From Acidimicrobiales bacterium (GTDB lineage Bacteria > Actinomycetota > Acidimicrobiia > Acidimicrobiales > SHLQ01): DNA of 6,982 nucleotides. Position 1 is the stretch's first letter. Each line of letters starts with the position of its first letter. The DNA lies in assembly GCA_013002375.1 (NCBI GenBank), contig JABDJW010000257.1, positions 1 to 6,982 on the forward strand, in the 5' to 3' direction. Below the pieces are notes generated by a model, which did no database searches, was not told the DNA's origin, and was given only the letters and a program-made list of their open reading frames with translations. Positions 1 to 6,264 of the stretch are shown piece after piece. Both the position numbers and the translations under genes were made by a program.

Positions 1-197
1 CACTGGTACCACGAGCCGTCCCAGGCCAGCAGACCTTGATCGAGGGTGAGCGCGGGCGGATCGCTCGCTCGGCCATCGGCGATCGCATAGCCCAGAGCAA
101 CCGCGATCCGGGCCAGGATCCACGAGCCCAGGACCGCCCGCCAGTCGATGCCGAACCACTCGGTTCGGGCCGGCGGTCGGAATCGCGTTCGGTTCAT
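1..197 (-). CDS. Membrane mannosyltransferase-like protein (PIG-V type), N-terminal fragment
   Basis: Only the first 65 codons are present; the gene runs off the left edge of the window. The ATG (197-195) overlaps the TGA of the upstream gene (196-194) as ATGA, so translation is probably coupled and this is the fifth gene of the glycan operon. After a basic start (MNRTRFRPPARTEW) comes a hydrophobic segment at about residues 22-41 (VLGSWILARIAVALGYAIA), which looks like the first transmembrane helix. The extracytoplasmic loop that follows ends in LLAWDGSWYQ. A WDxxWY motif after the first helix is characteristic of PIG-V/GT76-like and related GT-C mannosyltransferases of actinobacteria, which take sugar from polyprenyl-phosphate donors on the outer face of the membrane. 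The family call rests on this motif and the neighbours alone. Another GT-C family is possible, and neither sugar nor acceptor can be deduced. Confidence 0.65.
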   Translation of the reverse strand, partial: MNRTRFRPPARTEWFGIDWRAVLGSWILARIAVALGYAIADGRASDPPALTLDQGLLAWDGSWYQ

Positions 198-1765
198 CCG
201 GCCGGTTCGAACCGGATCAAGGCGCCCGGTTCGTACCGGTCGGCGTCGGCCGCGATGGTGGTGGTCGCCGCCCGACCGACGCTCAGTTCCTCGACGACCC
301 GCTCGCACTGCCCCTCGAGCGTGAGGTAGCCGGTGGCCAGTACCACGAAGATCGTGCCGCTGCTTCGCTGGTTGATCCGGTCGACGAACGCGCTCGGGTC
401 GGCCGCTTCGTTGCGGTCGGCGTAGTCGCGCCAGTCGACCCGCTCCGGTTCGCCGAGCTCGGGATAGGTGACCGCATCGATCGCCGGATCGAGGTAGCGC
501 GACGCGGCCGGGCCGAGCTGATCGGGACAGAACACCACGAGGTCGCCCGGCCGGGCGACCTCGTTGATGGATTCGGCGATCGCCTCGCTCTGGCTGCGGT
601 CGATGTTCGAGACGTACGCCGCCGTCGCAAGGGCAAAGCCGATGACCGCTCCGCCGATGGCCAGCCGGGAGATGCCGCGGAACTGGAGCAGGCCCCGGGC
701 GGCCAGCAGGATGACGAAGGGCACGACGACCGCGGCATAGCGCGGCTGATAGGTGCCGGCGGTGGCCCACGCCGCGACCGTGCCCAGCCCCATGGTCAAG
801 GCGACGAGCGCGCCGAGCCGAAGCCCGTTGGGCGACGCCTTGGCATCGATTTCCAGCCGGCCCGATTCGTTCACCCGGCCGAACAGGCCGACGAGGACCA
901 GCACGACCACAGCGAAGCCGACCAGCTGCGCTTCGGACCGTGGCCCGCCCCCGAGTTCGAAGATCGTGGTACTGGCGATCTCGGCCGGGCGGGCCCGCTC
1001 GCCCCAGGGCGTGCCGGTGTGGGCCAGTTGATCGAGGAAGACCGGCAGCCACGGGGTGAACAACAGGCCACCGACCACCAGCGCGCCCGCGACCTTGCGG
1101 GCTGGAGTCGGTAGGCGCTGCTGATCGAACCCGAGGGCTTGCCAGAGCACGGTGAGGCCCAGCGCGGCCAGGAAGAAGATCGCCCAGTAGTGGGTGTACA
1201 ACAAGGCCGCGGCGGTGACGGCAACCCCGGCCAGGCGCAGCACCGTCGGTCGTTCGAGCGCCGATTCGGTGACGACCCAGACCGCGAGGGCCAGCAGCGA
1301 GACCAAGGCGTACATGCGGGCCTCGGTCGCGTAACGAATGGCGAACGGCGAGGCCGCCAACAAGACCAGGGCGGCGACTGCCATCCGGTTCTGCGCCTCG
1401 GCGCGGAGTTCGGCCCGACGCTCCGGCGGGCGATGGTCGGTGGCAAAGACTTCCAGCTCGGTGACACCGAACCGCCGGCCGGCCAGGACCATCAGCGGGA
1501 GGGCGGCGATCGCGGCAACGCCGGACAGAGCTCGGGCCACTCCGTCGCCGTCGCCGAACACCGTCGTCCAGAACCGCAGCAGGAAGTAGTACAGGGGCGG
1601 GTGACCGTCCTGGCGCAGTCCGTCGACGATGCCGTCGGCCCCCAGCGCGGCGATGTTCACCGACAACGCCTCGTCGAGCCACATGGGCGTCTGGGCCACG
1701 AAGCGCAGCACGGCGCCAATGACGACAACGACTGCGACCGCAGCCGCGACCAACCGGTTGCTCAC
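194..1765 (-). CDS. GT39/ArnT-like membrane glycosyltransferase (GT-C fold)
   Basis: This 523-residue polytopic protein probably moves a sugar from a polyprenyl-phosphate donor to a surface glycan or lipid on the outer face of the membrane. After the first helix (about 4-22) comes WLDE (29-32), the acidic motif of the first external loop that carries the catalytic acid residue in PMT/ArnT-type enzymes. It is followed by DGHPPLYYFLLRFW (53-66), also typical of the family. Further family-like patches are ATEARMYAL (146-154), THYWAIFF (191-198) and YQPRYAAVVVPF (339-350). About nine to ten hydrophobic segments end near residue 386; residues 388-523 are a soluble C-terminal domain. The frame stays open upstream to 2083, but that stretch overlaps the previous gene and has no membrane-protein character. 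The GTG at 1765-1763 (VSNRLVAAA) was chosen because it precedes the first helix and leaves a 10-base gap. Codons for residues 402-411 contain a 28-bp palindrome. Donor and acceptor are unknown. Confidence 0.86.
   Translation of the reverse strand: MSNRLVAAAVAVVVVIGAVLRFVAQTPMWLDEALSVNIAALGADGIVDGLRQDGHPPLYYFLLRFWTTVFGDGDGVARALSGVAAIAALPLMVLAGRRFGVTELEVFATDHRPPERRAELRAEAQNRMAVAALVLLAASPFAIRYATEARMYALVSLLALAVWVVTESALERPTVLRLAGVAVTAAALLYTHYWAIFFLAALGLTVLWQALGFDQQRLPTPARKVAGALVVGGLLFTPWLPVFLDQLAHTGTPWGERARPAEIASTTIFELGGGPRSEAQLVGFAVVVLVLVGLFGRVNESGRLEIDAKASPNGLRLGALVALTMGLGTVAAWATAGTYQPRYAAVVVPFVILLAARGLLQFRGISRLAIGGAVIGFALATAAYVSNIDRSQSEAIAESINEVARPGDLVVFCPDQLGPAASRYLDPAIDAVTYPELGEPERVDWRDYADRNEAADPSAFVDRINQRSSGTIFVVLATGYLTLEGQCERVVEELSVGRAATTTIAADADRYEPGALIRFEPAG
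537..564. repeat. Perfect 28-bp palindrome within the GT39-like gene
   Basis: The half-site ACGAGGTCGCCCGG (537-550) is followed directly by its exact reverse complement (551-564), with no spacer. The next pair (C536/T565) fails. It lies in codons of the soluble C-terminal domain, encoding EVARPGDLV. It may be a by-product of GC-rich codon choice or a protein-binding site; nothing in the sequence decides this. Confidence 0.9.
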
Positions 1766-1775
1766 CTGGACGTGC

Positions 1776-2870
1776 TCACGAGTTGTCCGGCCGGTCGATG
1801 GGTGGTTCGAGACCGTCGAGGCGATCCTCGAGGGCCCGGATGCGGCCGGCCAGGCCGGCGATCGCGGCTCGATCGTCGAGGGTGGCGTACTCGACCACCT
1901 TGCGCATGGCTTTGGTGCCTCGGAAGAACAGTTTGCGATGGGGCCGGCCGGTGGTCCACGGGTTCGTGACCGAGTCGGGAATCTCGAGGTTTCGGACCGC
2001 GATGTCGAGTTCGTGCCAGCGGCGTTGCTTCTCCAGGTTGTCGGCATCGGCCCGTTCGGGCCGGAGTTCGGTGGGGAGGCCATCGAAGAGGGCGCCGGAC
2101 TCGTAAAGCTCGGGGTAGTGGTTTTCGAACTCGTAGGCGGCGGGCGCGACCTGATGCTGCCACTCGTTGGGGAACTGCGGCCAGGCCAGGGTCACGAACC
2201 GTTCGGGCGGGGCGAAGCGATCCGGGTGCAGATGCCGGGCGAGGTTGAAGTAGATCGACCACTCGTCGAGCGGATAGGTCGCACCGGCGTCGGCCACCGT
2301 CGCCGCCACCTCCCGGAAAAGGTCGCGGTCCATGATCTGCGGCATGTGCGAGGCATAGGCCAGGGGCTCGCGGATGCCGTGCCGCTGCAGCACCAACATG
2401 GCGTTGGTGAGCCCTTGATCCATCGGGGTGAGGGTGCGGCGCCAGCGCGAGAGCTCGTAGAACCAGTAGTTGCGATAGCGCCCTCGATCGTCGACGAAGA
2501 TGTCGGGGCCGAGCACCCGCAGCGGGCGATTGTCGTCGTCGGCCATGACGAACTGCGATGCGATGGCGTCGTGTTCGAGCATCGTGGTTCGTAGCCGGTA
2601 GTTGCGGCTGGTGTGATCGAGGCCGGCCACCGACCCGGCGTCGCCCGCGTCGGTGATGGCCTCGTCGGTCAGCACGACCAGCGCGGGATCGTCGATGGCC
2701 GCCACCGCGTCGCGGGTTCGCTCGGGACAGATGGCGACGACCTCCTCGATGAACGGCAAGCCGTGGCGAACGTGGGCCAGCGTCTCGGCGAACAGGGCCG
2801 GACGGGCGGTAAGGAACACCATCTGCACGTTGGGCAGGTTACCGGTCGCGGTGGGGTGCGGCGGTTCCAC
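1776..2870 (-). CDS. Putative Stealth-like / GT-A glycosyl or sugar-phosphate transferase
   Basis: A 364-residue soluble protein with no signal peptide or membrane helix, so probably cytoplasmic. An opening strand (VQMVFLTARP, 15-24) is followed by an alternating alpha/beta region. Next come RNYRLRTTML (89-98) and FVMADDDNRPLRVL (107-120), whose DDDN cluster (111-114) resembles a metal/donor-binding DxD. Further on are HMPQIMDRDLFREV (175-188) and DEWSIYFN (202-209). The order of an R-rich helix, an acidic metal motif, then an H-x-P motif recalls the CR2 and CR3 regions of Stealth hexose-1-phosphate transferases of capsule loci. The classic CR1 motif (Y-T-W-V-N-G) is absent, so this is a distant relative at best, or another GT-A family. 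A short predicted coiled coil (about 331-356) closes the protein. The GTG at 2870 lies 16 bases after the preceding stop; a GTG at residue 15 or ATG at residue 17 is an alternative start. Position between glycosyltransferases supports a glycan role. Confidence 0.68.
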   Translation of the reverse strand: MEPPHPTATGNLPNVQMVFLTARPALFAETLAHVRHGLPFIEEVVAICPERTRDAVAAIDDPALVVLTDEAITDAGDAGSVAGLDHTSRNYRLRTTMLEHDAIASQFVMADDDNRPLRVLGPDIFVDDRGRYRNYWFYELSRWRRTLTPMDQGLTNAMLVLQRHGIREPLAYASHMPQIMDRDLFREVAATVADAGATYPLDEWSIYFNLARHLHPDRFAPPERFVTLAWPQFPNEWQHQVAPAAYEFENHYPELYESGALFDGLPTELRPERADADNLEKQRRWHELDIAVRNLEIPDSVTNPWTTGRPHRKLFFRGTKAMRKVVEYATLDDRAAIAGLAGRIRALEDRLDGLEPPIDRPDNS

Positions 2871-2886
2871 GCCGATCAGCCGGCGG

Positions 2887-4158
2887 TCACCCCGCGCCGG
2901 TACTCGTGCGGGAGATCGCTCGGCGGGACCGCAGCGCCCAGGGCAGCAGTCGCGCCGCGCCGGCCAGGCCTCGGAGCCGACGGATGGCCAGACTGAAGTC
3001 GGGCCACGCTCCGGGACGTCGGTTGCCGATGGCCCGGCGGAACTGATTGAGCGCGCTGAGTTCGGCCCGGATCGCAGCCCGGGCCAGCGTGCCGAGCGGT
3101 GCGTTGCGGGCCAGCATCAGGAGGCGGTTGCGGGTTTGAAGCGTGTCGGTGAGCGCGCTGCCCTGGCCGGTGATGGCCGAGTGCCGGTGGGCGACAACGG
3201 CCTCGGGAACGAACAGGTACCGCCACCCGGCCCGTGTGCCCCGCCAGCTGAGATCGGTGTCCTCGTAGTAGAGGAAGAACTCGGGCGCCAACAACCCGAC
3301 CGCTTCGAGGTACTCGGCTCGCAGTGCGACTGCGGCCCCGCACCAAGCGTCGGGCGGCGCCGCGGGCAACGGGGCGTGGGCCGCGTCGGCCCAGTAGTTG
3401 AGGTTCCGTCCCGTACCGTCCGGGTCGATCGCCGAACCGTCATTCTGCACCACCGTGATCCCCGTCGCACTGGGGCTGAGTTCGACGGTCTGTATCGTTC
3501 GGCCGACGTCGACGGTGGCCGCGCCGAGCAGGGCCTGGTGGGTGCGGCGAGCATTCACCGCGACTCGAACGTCGCTCGCGTCGTCCGGCGCCCGCAGCAC
3601 GGAGCCGGGACCACAGCGCCATTCGTGCCCGCCCCGTCGCGTTGGCAGGCGGTACGCATCGCCGACCACGTGGCACGAGCCGGTGATGTCGGCGTCGCCG
3701 TCGAAGACCGCCGACACGACGATCTCGTGCCCTGCCGCCGGTGCGATCGGGTACTCGGAGAACGGGCGATCGAAGACGATCCGCGGGCACGCCGCGCCCA
3801 CATTGGCCGGTGCCTCGAGCAGCGACGGGATCAGGGTGTGGAGCAGATCGGGAGCCACCGCGGTGTCGGGGTTGAGCAGGACGGCGATGGTGTTGGCCGG
3901 AAGGTCGGTGAGCCCGTGGTTGTTGGCACCGAAGCCCTCGTTGGTCGGTCGTTCGATCAGCGTGACGCTCGGGAACAGCGCCCGGATCTCGGCCGGTGAA
4001 CCATCGGTCGATGCGTTGTCGATCACCACCACGTCGAGCCGGTCGGGCGGCCAATCGAGGGCCATGACGTGGGCCAGGGCCCGGAGTACGAGTGCGCCGC
4101 CGTCATGGTTGAGCACGACGATCCGTACGAGGGGCAACTCGTGGACCGGAGGGGTCAC
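2887..4158 (-). CDS. GT2 family glycosyltransferase with large internal insertion
   Basis: This 423-residue inverting GT-A glycosyltransferase is probably a rhamnosyltransferase-like enzyme that extends a polysaccharide from a nucleotide sugar at the cytoplasmic face. The family pattern is clear: VRIVVLNHDGG (11-21), VVVIDNASTDGS (43-54), NEGFGANNHG (73-82), LLNPDT (94-99, the DxD-type metal site), WCGAAVALR (272-280), and FFLYYEDTDLSWRG (294-307) with the acidic catalytic region. VPEAVVAHRHS (317-327) and NRLLMLARNAP (344-354) follow. Between ACPRIVF (123-129) and WCGAAV (272) lie about 140 residues, much more than in short WbbL-type enzymes. As I recall, some actinobacterial GT2 proteins carry a comparable beta-rich insert. 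The GTG at 4158-4156 overlaps the TGA of the upstream gene (4157-4155) as GTGA, implying coupling. The frame is open further upstream to 4923, but that part is a proline/arginine-rich shadow of the upstream gene. The exact sugar is not deducible. Confidence 0.93.
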   Translation of the reverse strand: MTPPVHELPLVRIVVLNHDGGALVLRALAHVMALDWPPDRLDVVVIDNASTDGSPAEIRALFPSVTLIERPTNEGFGANNHGLTDLPANTIAVLLNPDTAVAPDLLHTLIPSLLEAPANVGAACPRIVFDRPFSEYPIAPAAGHEIVVSAVFDGDADITGSCHVVGDAYRLPTRRGGHEWRCGPGSVLRAPDDASDVRVAVNARRTHQALLGAATVDVGRTIQTVELSPSATGITVVQNDGSAIDPDGTGRNLNYWADAAHAPLPAAPPDAWCGAAVALRAEYLEAVGLLAPEFFLYYEDTDLSWRGTRAGWRYLFVPEAVVAHRHSAITGQGSALTDTLQTRNRLLMLARNAPLGTLARAAIRAELSALNQFRRAIGNRRPGAWPDFSLAIRRLRGLAGAARLLPWALRSRRAISRTSTGAG

Positions 4159-5564
4159 GGACGGGGGGCGGAGCGACCGCGCGCTGTCTGCACCGTCCGT
4201 CCGGCCGCCTTGAGCGATTTGGAAACCAGGGCGCGCGGACCGCCGGAGCGGAGGTGGACTTGGGCCCGTTCCACCGCTCGGCTGACCCCGCGGGGGATTT
4301 CCGGGCGGCGCGACTCGATTCCCGGGGCCAGGGTGGCGTCGAGGAGATCGGGGGCCCGTCGGGGAGTGGCGACGAAGTCGAGGACGGGAACCAACGCGTC
4401 GCTCCATCGATACCGGGATCGCGGTCCGGCGGTCGCGGCGGCCGCTGCGGCGTGGGCATCGGGGTCGGACAGGAACTCGATGAGGGCGCCGGCGAACGCG
4501 GCATCGTCGCCCGGTGCCGCGAGGTGGGCCGCGCCGACGGAGGCGAAGTAGTCGGCCAGCTCGTCGCCGCCGGTGGCCACGGTGGGCAGGCCGGCCCAGG
4601 CGTGATCGAGTAGCCGGGTGCGGAACGAGAATCGGGCTTCGATGTCGGCCTGCTGCGCGGTGACGCCGACGCGAGCTTCGCCCAGCGCGGCGCCGCGCTG
4701 GGCGTAGGGCAGCCAGGTGGGATGGAGGAGGACATGGTCGGCCAGGCCACGTTGCTCGACCTCGGCCCGGATCGCGGCGAGCGTCGCCGGTTCGTCGTGC
4801 TCGGGATCGGGGTGGTGGGCACCGAGCAGCACGAGGCGCACGTCGGGAATCACGGCCCGCACCCGATCGATGGCCCGCACCACGGTGAGGGGGTCGAGCC
4901 AATCGTGCAGGCCGCCGGCCCACAACACGATGGGGTCGGCGGGATCGAGGCCGTGGGCATCGGCCAACGGGGTGTCGCTCGCAGCCGCAGCCGTGGGGTC
5001 GATGCCAAAGGGAACGGTGTCGATGAGGTGCCGCAGTTCGGGGTCGGCGGCGTGGGTCGCGGCGTTGATGCGGCCGACCGAAGCCAACCAGCCCAGCCAG
5101 AAGTCGCGCTGGCGTTCGCTCGCGGCCAAGAAGAAATCACCGCGGGCGAGCTGGTCGACGAGGGTTCGCCTTGCGCCCTCGATCAGGTCGGCCCGGCGTA
5201 TCGGGTCATCCCCGCCGCGATGGAGGGCCTCGAGCAGGAAAGGGTCATAGAGATCGACGATCATCGGCGTGGCGCTGCGGTGCAGGTGGCGGTGGTCGAG
5301 CAAGGAGCGGCCCTGGACGACGATGACATCGAAGTCATCCTCGACGATCGGCTGGTCGTCGGCCGTCGTCGAGCGAAGTTCGACCTGGTGGCCGACGGTG
5401 CGGAGGTGGTCGGCCATCCGGGTGGCCCGAACCGCCGGCCCCGCCTGGCTGGGGCCGAGGGGGGAGGGGGTGAGCAGCAACACCCGTCGGTCGGCGATGC
5501 CCCCTAACGAAGCCTGTCCCGACGAAGCCGGGCCTGATGAAGCTGTTTCCGGCGTAGCCACCAC
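4155..5564 (-). CDS. GT4-type (GT-B fold) glycosyltransferase
   Basis: This first gene of the glycan operon encodes 469 residues. The N-terminal Rossmann half runs from RRVLLLTPSPLG (26-37) through IVVQGRSLLD (81-90), VDLYDPFLLE (103-112) and FFLAASERQRDFWLGWL (144-160). The C-terminal donor-binding half begins at VPFGIDP (184-190), then PIVLWAGGLHDWLDP (211-225), VRLVLLG (242-248) and FSFRTRLLDHAWAGLPTVAT (312-331), which is the typical nucleotide-sugar-binding stretch of retaining GT4 enzymes. GGDELADYF (332-340) follows. A basic tail (about 430-469) may contact the membrane. It probably transfers a sugar from a nucleotide donor to a lipid-linked glycan in the cytoplasm. The start is uncertain: GTG at 5564 or 5561 gives a low-complexity Ala/Ser/Gly leader encoded by a 15-bp degenerate tandem repeat, while GTG at 5483 would begin exactly at the first beta strand. 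No convincing Shine-Dalgarno site is seen for either. Substrates are unknown. Confidence 0.9.
   Translation of the reverse strand: MVATPETASSGPASSGQASLGGIADRRVLLLTPSPLGPSQAGPAVRATRMADHLRTVGHQVELRSTTADDQPIVEDDFDVIVVQGRSLLDHRHLHRSATPMIVDLYDPFLLEALHRGGDDPIRRADLIEGARRTLVDQLARGDFFLAASERQRDFWLGWLASVGRINAATHAADPELRHLIDTVPFGIDPTAAAASDTPLADAHGLDPADPIVLWAGGLHDWLDPLTVVRAIDRVRAVIPDVRLVLLGAHHPDPEHDEPATLAAIRAEVEQRGLADHVLLHPTWLPYAQRGAALGEARVGVTAQQADIEARFSFRTRLLDHAWAGLPTVATGGDELADYFASVGAAHLAAPGDDAAFAGALIEFLSDPDAHAAAAAATAGPRSRYRWSDALVPVLDFVATPRRAPDLLDATLAPGIESRRPEIPRGVSRAVERAQVHLRSGGPRALVSKSLKAAGRTVQTARGRSAPRP
4679..4704. repeat. Perfect 26-bp palindrome within the GT4-type gene
   Basis: The half-site CGCCCAGCGCGGC (4679-4691) is followed directly by its reverse complement (4692-4704). 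The next pair (T4678/T4705) fails. It encodes AQRGAALG of the C-terminal GT-B domain. All but two of the bases are G or C, so chance is more plausible here than for the 28-bp palindrome at 537-564. Confidence 0.9.
5505..5564. repeat. Degenerate 15-bp tandem repeat (four units) at the GT4 gene start
   Basis: Four consecutive 15-base units (5505-5519, 5520-5534, 5535-5549, 5550-5564) share a core seen as AACGAAGCC, GACGAAGCC, GATGAAGCT and GGCGTAGCC. On the minus strand they encode a pentapeptide-like leader (TASSG, PASSG, QASLG) ahead of the GT-B fold. The outermost unit contains the GTG start. The similarity is visible but imperfect, which suggests old slippage duplication. Confidence 0.6.
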
Positions 5565-5591
5565 GCCGTCACGTTACCCCCGCGACGCGCA

Positions 5592-5643
5592 GGGTCAGGT
5601 CTACGTTGGACCCTACGCGCAAGGTCCAACGTAGACCTGACCC
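5592..5643. repeat. Perfect 21-bp inverted repeat with 10-base spacer (REP/MITE-like)
   Basis: The left arm (5592-5612) begins GGGTCAGGTCTACG and ends TTGGACC. The right arm (5623-5643) is its exact reverse complement, ending CCTGACCC. The spacer 5613-5622 reads CTACGCGCAA. The flanking pair (A5591/C5644) does not match, so the symmetry ends sharply. There is no T-run on either side and no convergent gene, so an intrinsic terminator is unlikely. Palindromes opening GGGTCAGGTCTA are, to my recollection, dispersed in several bacterial genomes and sometimes lie near REP-associated Y1 transposases; that is memory, not a search. The element sits 27 bases before the start of the minus-strand operon and would fall in its promoter or 5' leader. 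Confidence 0.85.
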
Positions 5644-5697
5644 CAACATGGCATGAAAATCCGGGTTCCTGGTCACGAACGGCGGGGTTGGCCTCGC

Positions 5698-5703
5698 TAA
5701 GGT
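5698..5703 (+). promoter_or_regulatory. TAAGGT: ribosome site or -10 box of a leaderless start
   Basis: TAAGGT lies 6 bases before the GTG at 5710. It contains AAGG (5699-5702), a reasonable Shine-Dalgarno core at 7-base spacing. It also fits the TAnnnT consensus of actinobacterial -10 boxes at the distance expected for a leaderless transcript starting at the GTG. No clear -35 box is visible 16-18 bases upstream. The two readings cannot be separated from sequence alone; either supports GTG 5710 as the start. Confidence 0.35.
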
Positions 5704-5709
5704 CTCGGT

Positions 5710-6264
5710 GTGCTCGCCGGACCGCTCTCGATCGCTGCCCTCGTGGTCGTGCTCGGGGGAGCGTTGAAGCTCGGATCACCGGACGCAACCCAGCGAGCGC
5801 TGGCCACGTTGGGCCTGCCGAGCCACCGGCTGATCGTGCAGGCGATGGGCGCGGCCGAGGTCGCGCTCGGTGCCGCGGTGCTGGCGATCGGCGGCCGGGT
5901 GCCCGCATTCCTGCTGGCGCTGGCCTACCTCGCCTTCACCGGTTTCGTCGTCGTGGCCCAGCGCGCCGGAAGCGGCATCGGGTCGTGCGGCTGCTTCGGC
6001 CAGACCGATACGCCACCGAGTGCCATGCACGTCGTGGTCAATCTGGCCGCGGCCGGCGTCGCCTTCGCCGCGGTCGCCTGGCCGGTTCCCGGACTGGCCG
6101 ACACGCTGGCCGATCAGCCCTGGTTGGGCGGGCCGTTCCTGGGGCTCAGTCTCCTCGGCACGTGGATCGTCTATCTTCTGCTGACCACCGTGGCCCAGGC
6201 CCTCAACGCCGATCAGACGGTTGCGGTGAAGCAGTTTCGTTTGCGGCAAGCGGGGACCTCATGA
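5710..6264 (+). CDS. MauE/DoxX-like integral membrane protein
   Basis: A 184-residue membrane protein with about five hydrophobic segments (roughly 4-20, 43-62, 65-84, 104-125 and 140-165). Its signature is GSCGCFGQTD (91-100) after the third helix. C93 and C95 are the only cysteines, and an S-C-G-C-F-G motif in this place is typical of the MauE family within the DoxX-like superfamily. In methylamine-oxidising bacteria MauE works with the thioredoxin-like MauD in export and disulphide formation of the cysteine-rich light chain MauA. Here the stop codon overlaps the start of a cysteine-rich MauA-like gene, so a matching role as a membrane thiol-redox partner for that protein is a reasonable inference. 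No MauD is visible; it may lie beyond the right edge. The GTG at 5710 is supported by AAGG at 5699-5702. Length agrees with MauE (about 180-190 residues). Other DoxX-like functions remain possible. Confidence 0.82.
   Translation: MLAGPLSIAALVVVLGGALKLGSPDATQRALATLGLPSHRLIVQAMGAAEVALGAAVLAIGGRVPAFLLALAYLAFTGFVVVAQRAGSGIGSCGCFGQTDTPPSAMHVVVNLAAAGVAFAAVAWPVPGLADTLADQPWLGGPFLGLSLLGTWIVYLLLTTVAQALNADQTVAVKQFRLRQAGTS
6252..6263 (+). promoter_or_regulatory. Ribosome site and coupled ATGA start of the cysteine-rich gene
   Basis: GGGGA (6252-6256) lies 4 bases before the ATG at 6261, inside the last codons of the MauE-like gene, and ATGA joins the start to that gene's TGA (6262-6264). This arrangement favours the first ATG over the in-frame ATGs at 6273 and 6282 and implies translational coupling of the two proteins. 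Confidence 0.5.

Larger units (their letters stand above)
5565..5709. other. Divergent intergenic region
   Basis: This 145-base gap separates the minus-strand glycan operon from the plus-strand MauE-like gene, so it must contain promoters for both directions. I see no convincing -35/-10 pair for the minus strand. Its dominant content is the inverted repeat at 5592-5643. The right part (5644-5709) is slightly more A/T-rich around 5647-5661 and ends with TAAGGT just before the plus-strand start. No tRNA, small open frame or riboswitch-like element is recognised here. Confidence 0.8.

Noticed and set aside
1766..2083. Upstream in-frame extension of the GT39-like protein (106 more residues)
   Set aside because: It overlaps the well-supported upstream gene, is rich in Pro/Ser/Arg as expected of a shadow frame, and precedes a natural GTG followed by the first membrane helix.
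2653..3999. 448-codon plus-strand open frame, and similar long plus-strand frames at 1139-1969, 1629-2594, 3398-4213 and 4722-5507
   Set aside because: They lie antisense to genes with clear family motifs, show no recognisable motif, and have the Arg/Gly/Pro/Ser-rich makeup usual for antisense frames in high-GC DNA.
4159..4923. Upstream in-frame extension of the GT2 protein (255 more residues)
   Set aside because: It is an Arg/Pro-rich shadow of the GT4 coding sequence. The conserved GT2 fold begins right after the GTG at 4158.
5592..5643. Inverted repeat as an intrinsic terminator
   Set aside because: No T-run follows on either strand, and the flanking genes diverge, so neither needs a terminator here.
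5565..5709. CRISPR repeat, tRNA or riboswitch in the intergenic gap
   Set aside because: There is only one inverted repeat pair and no spaced direct repeats, no cloverleaf arms with TTC-containing T loop, and no recognisable aptamer core.
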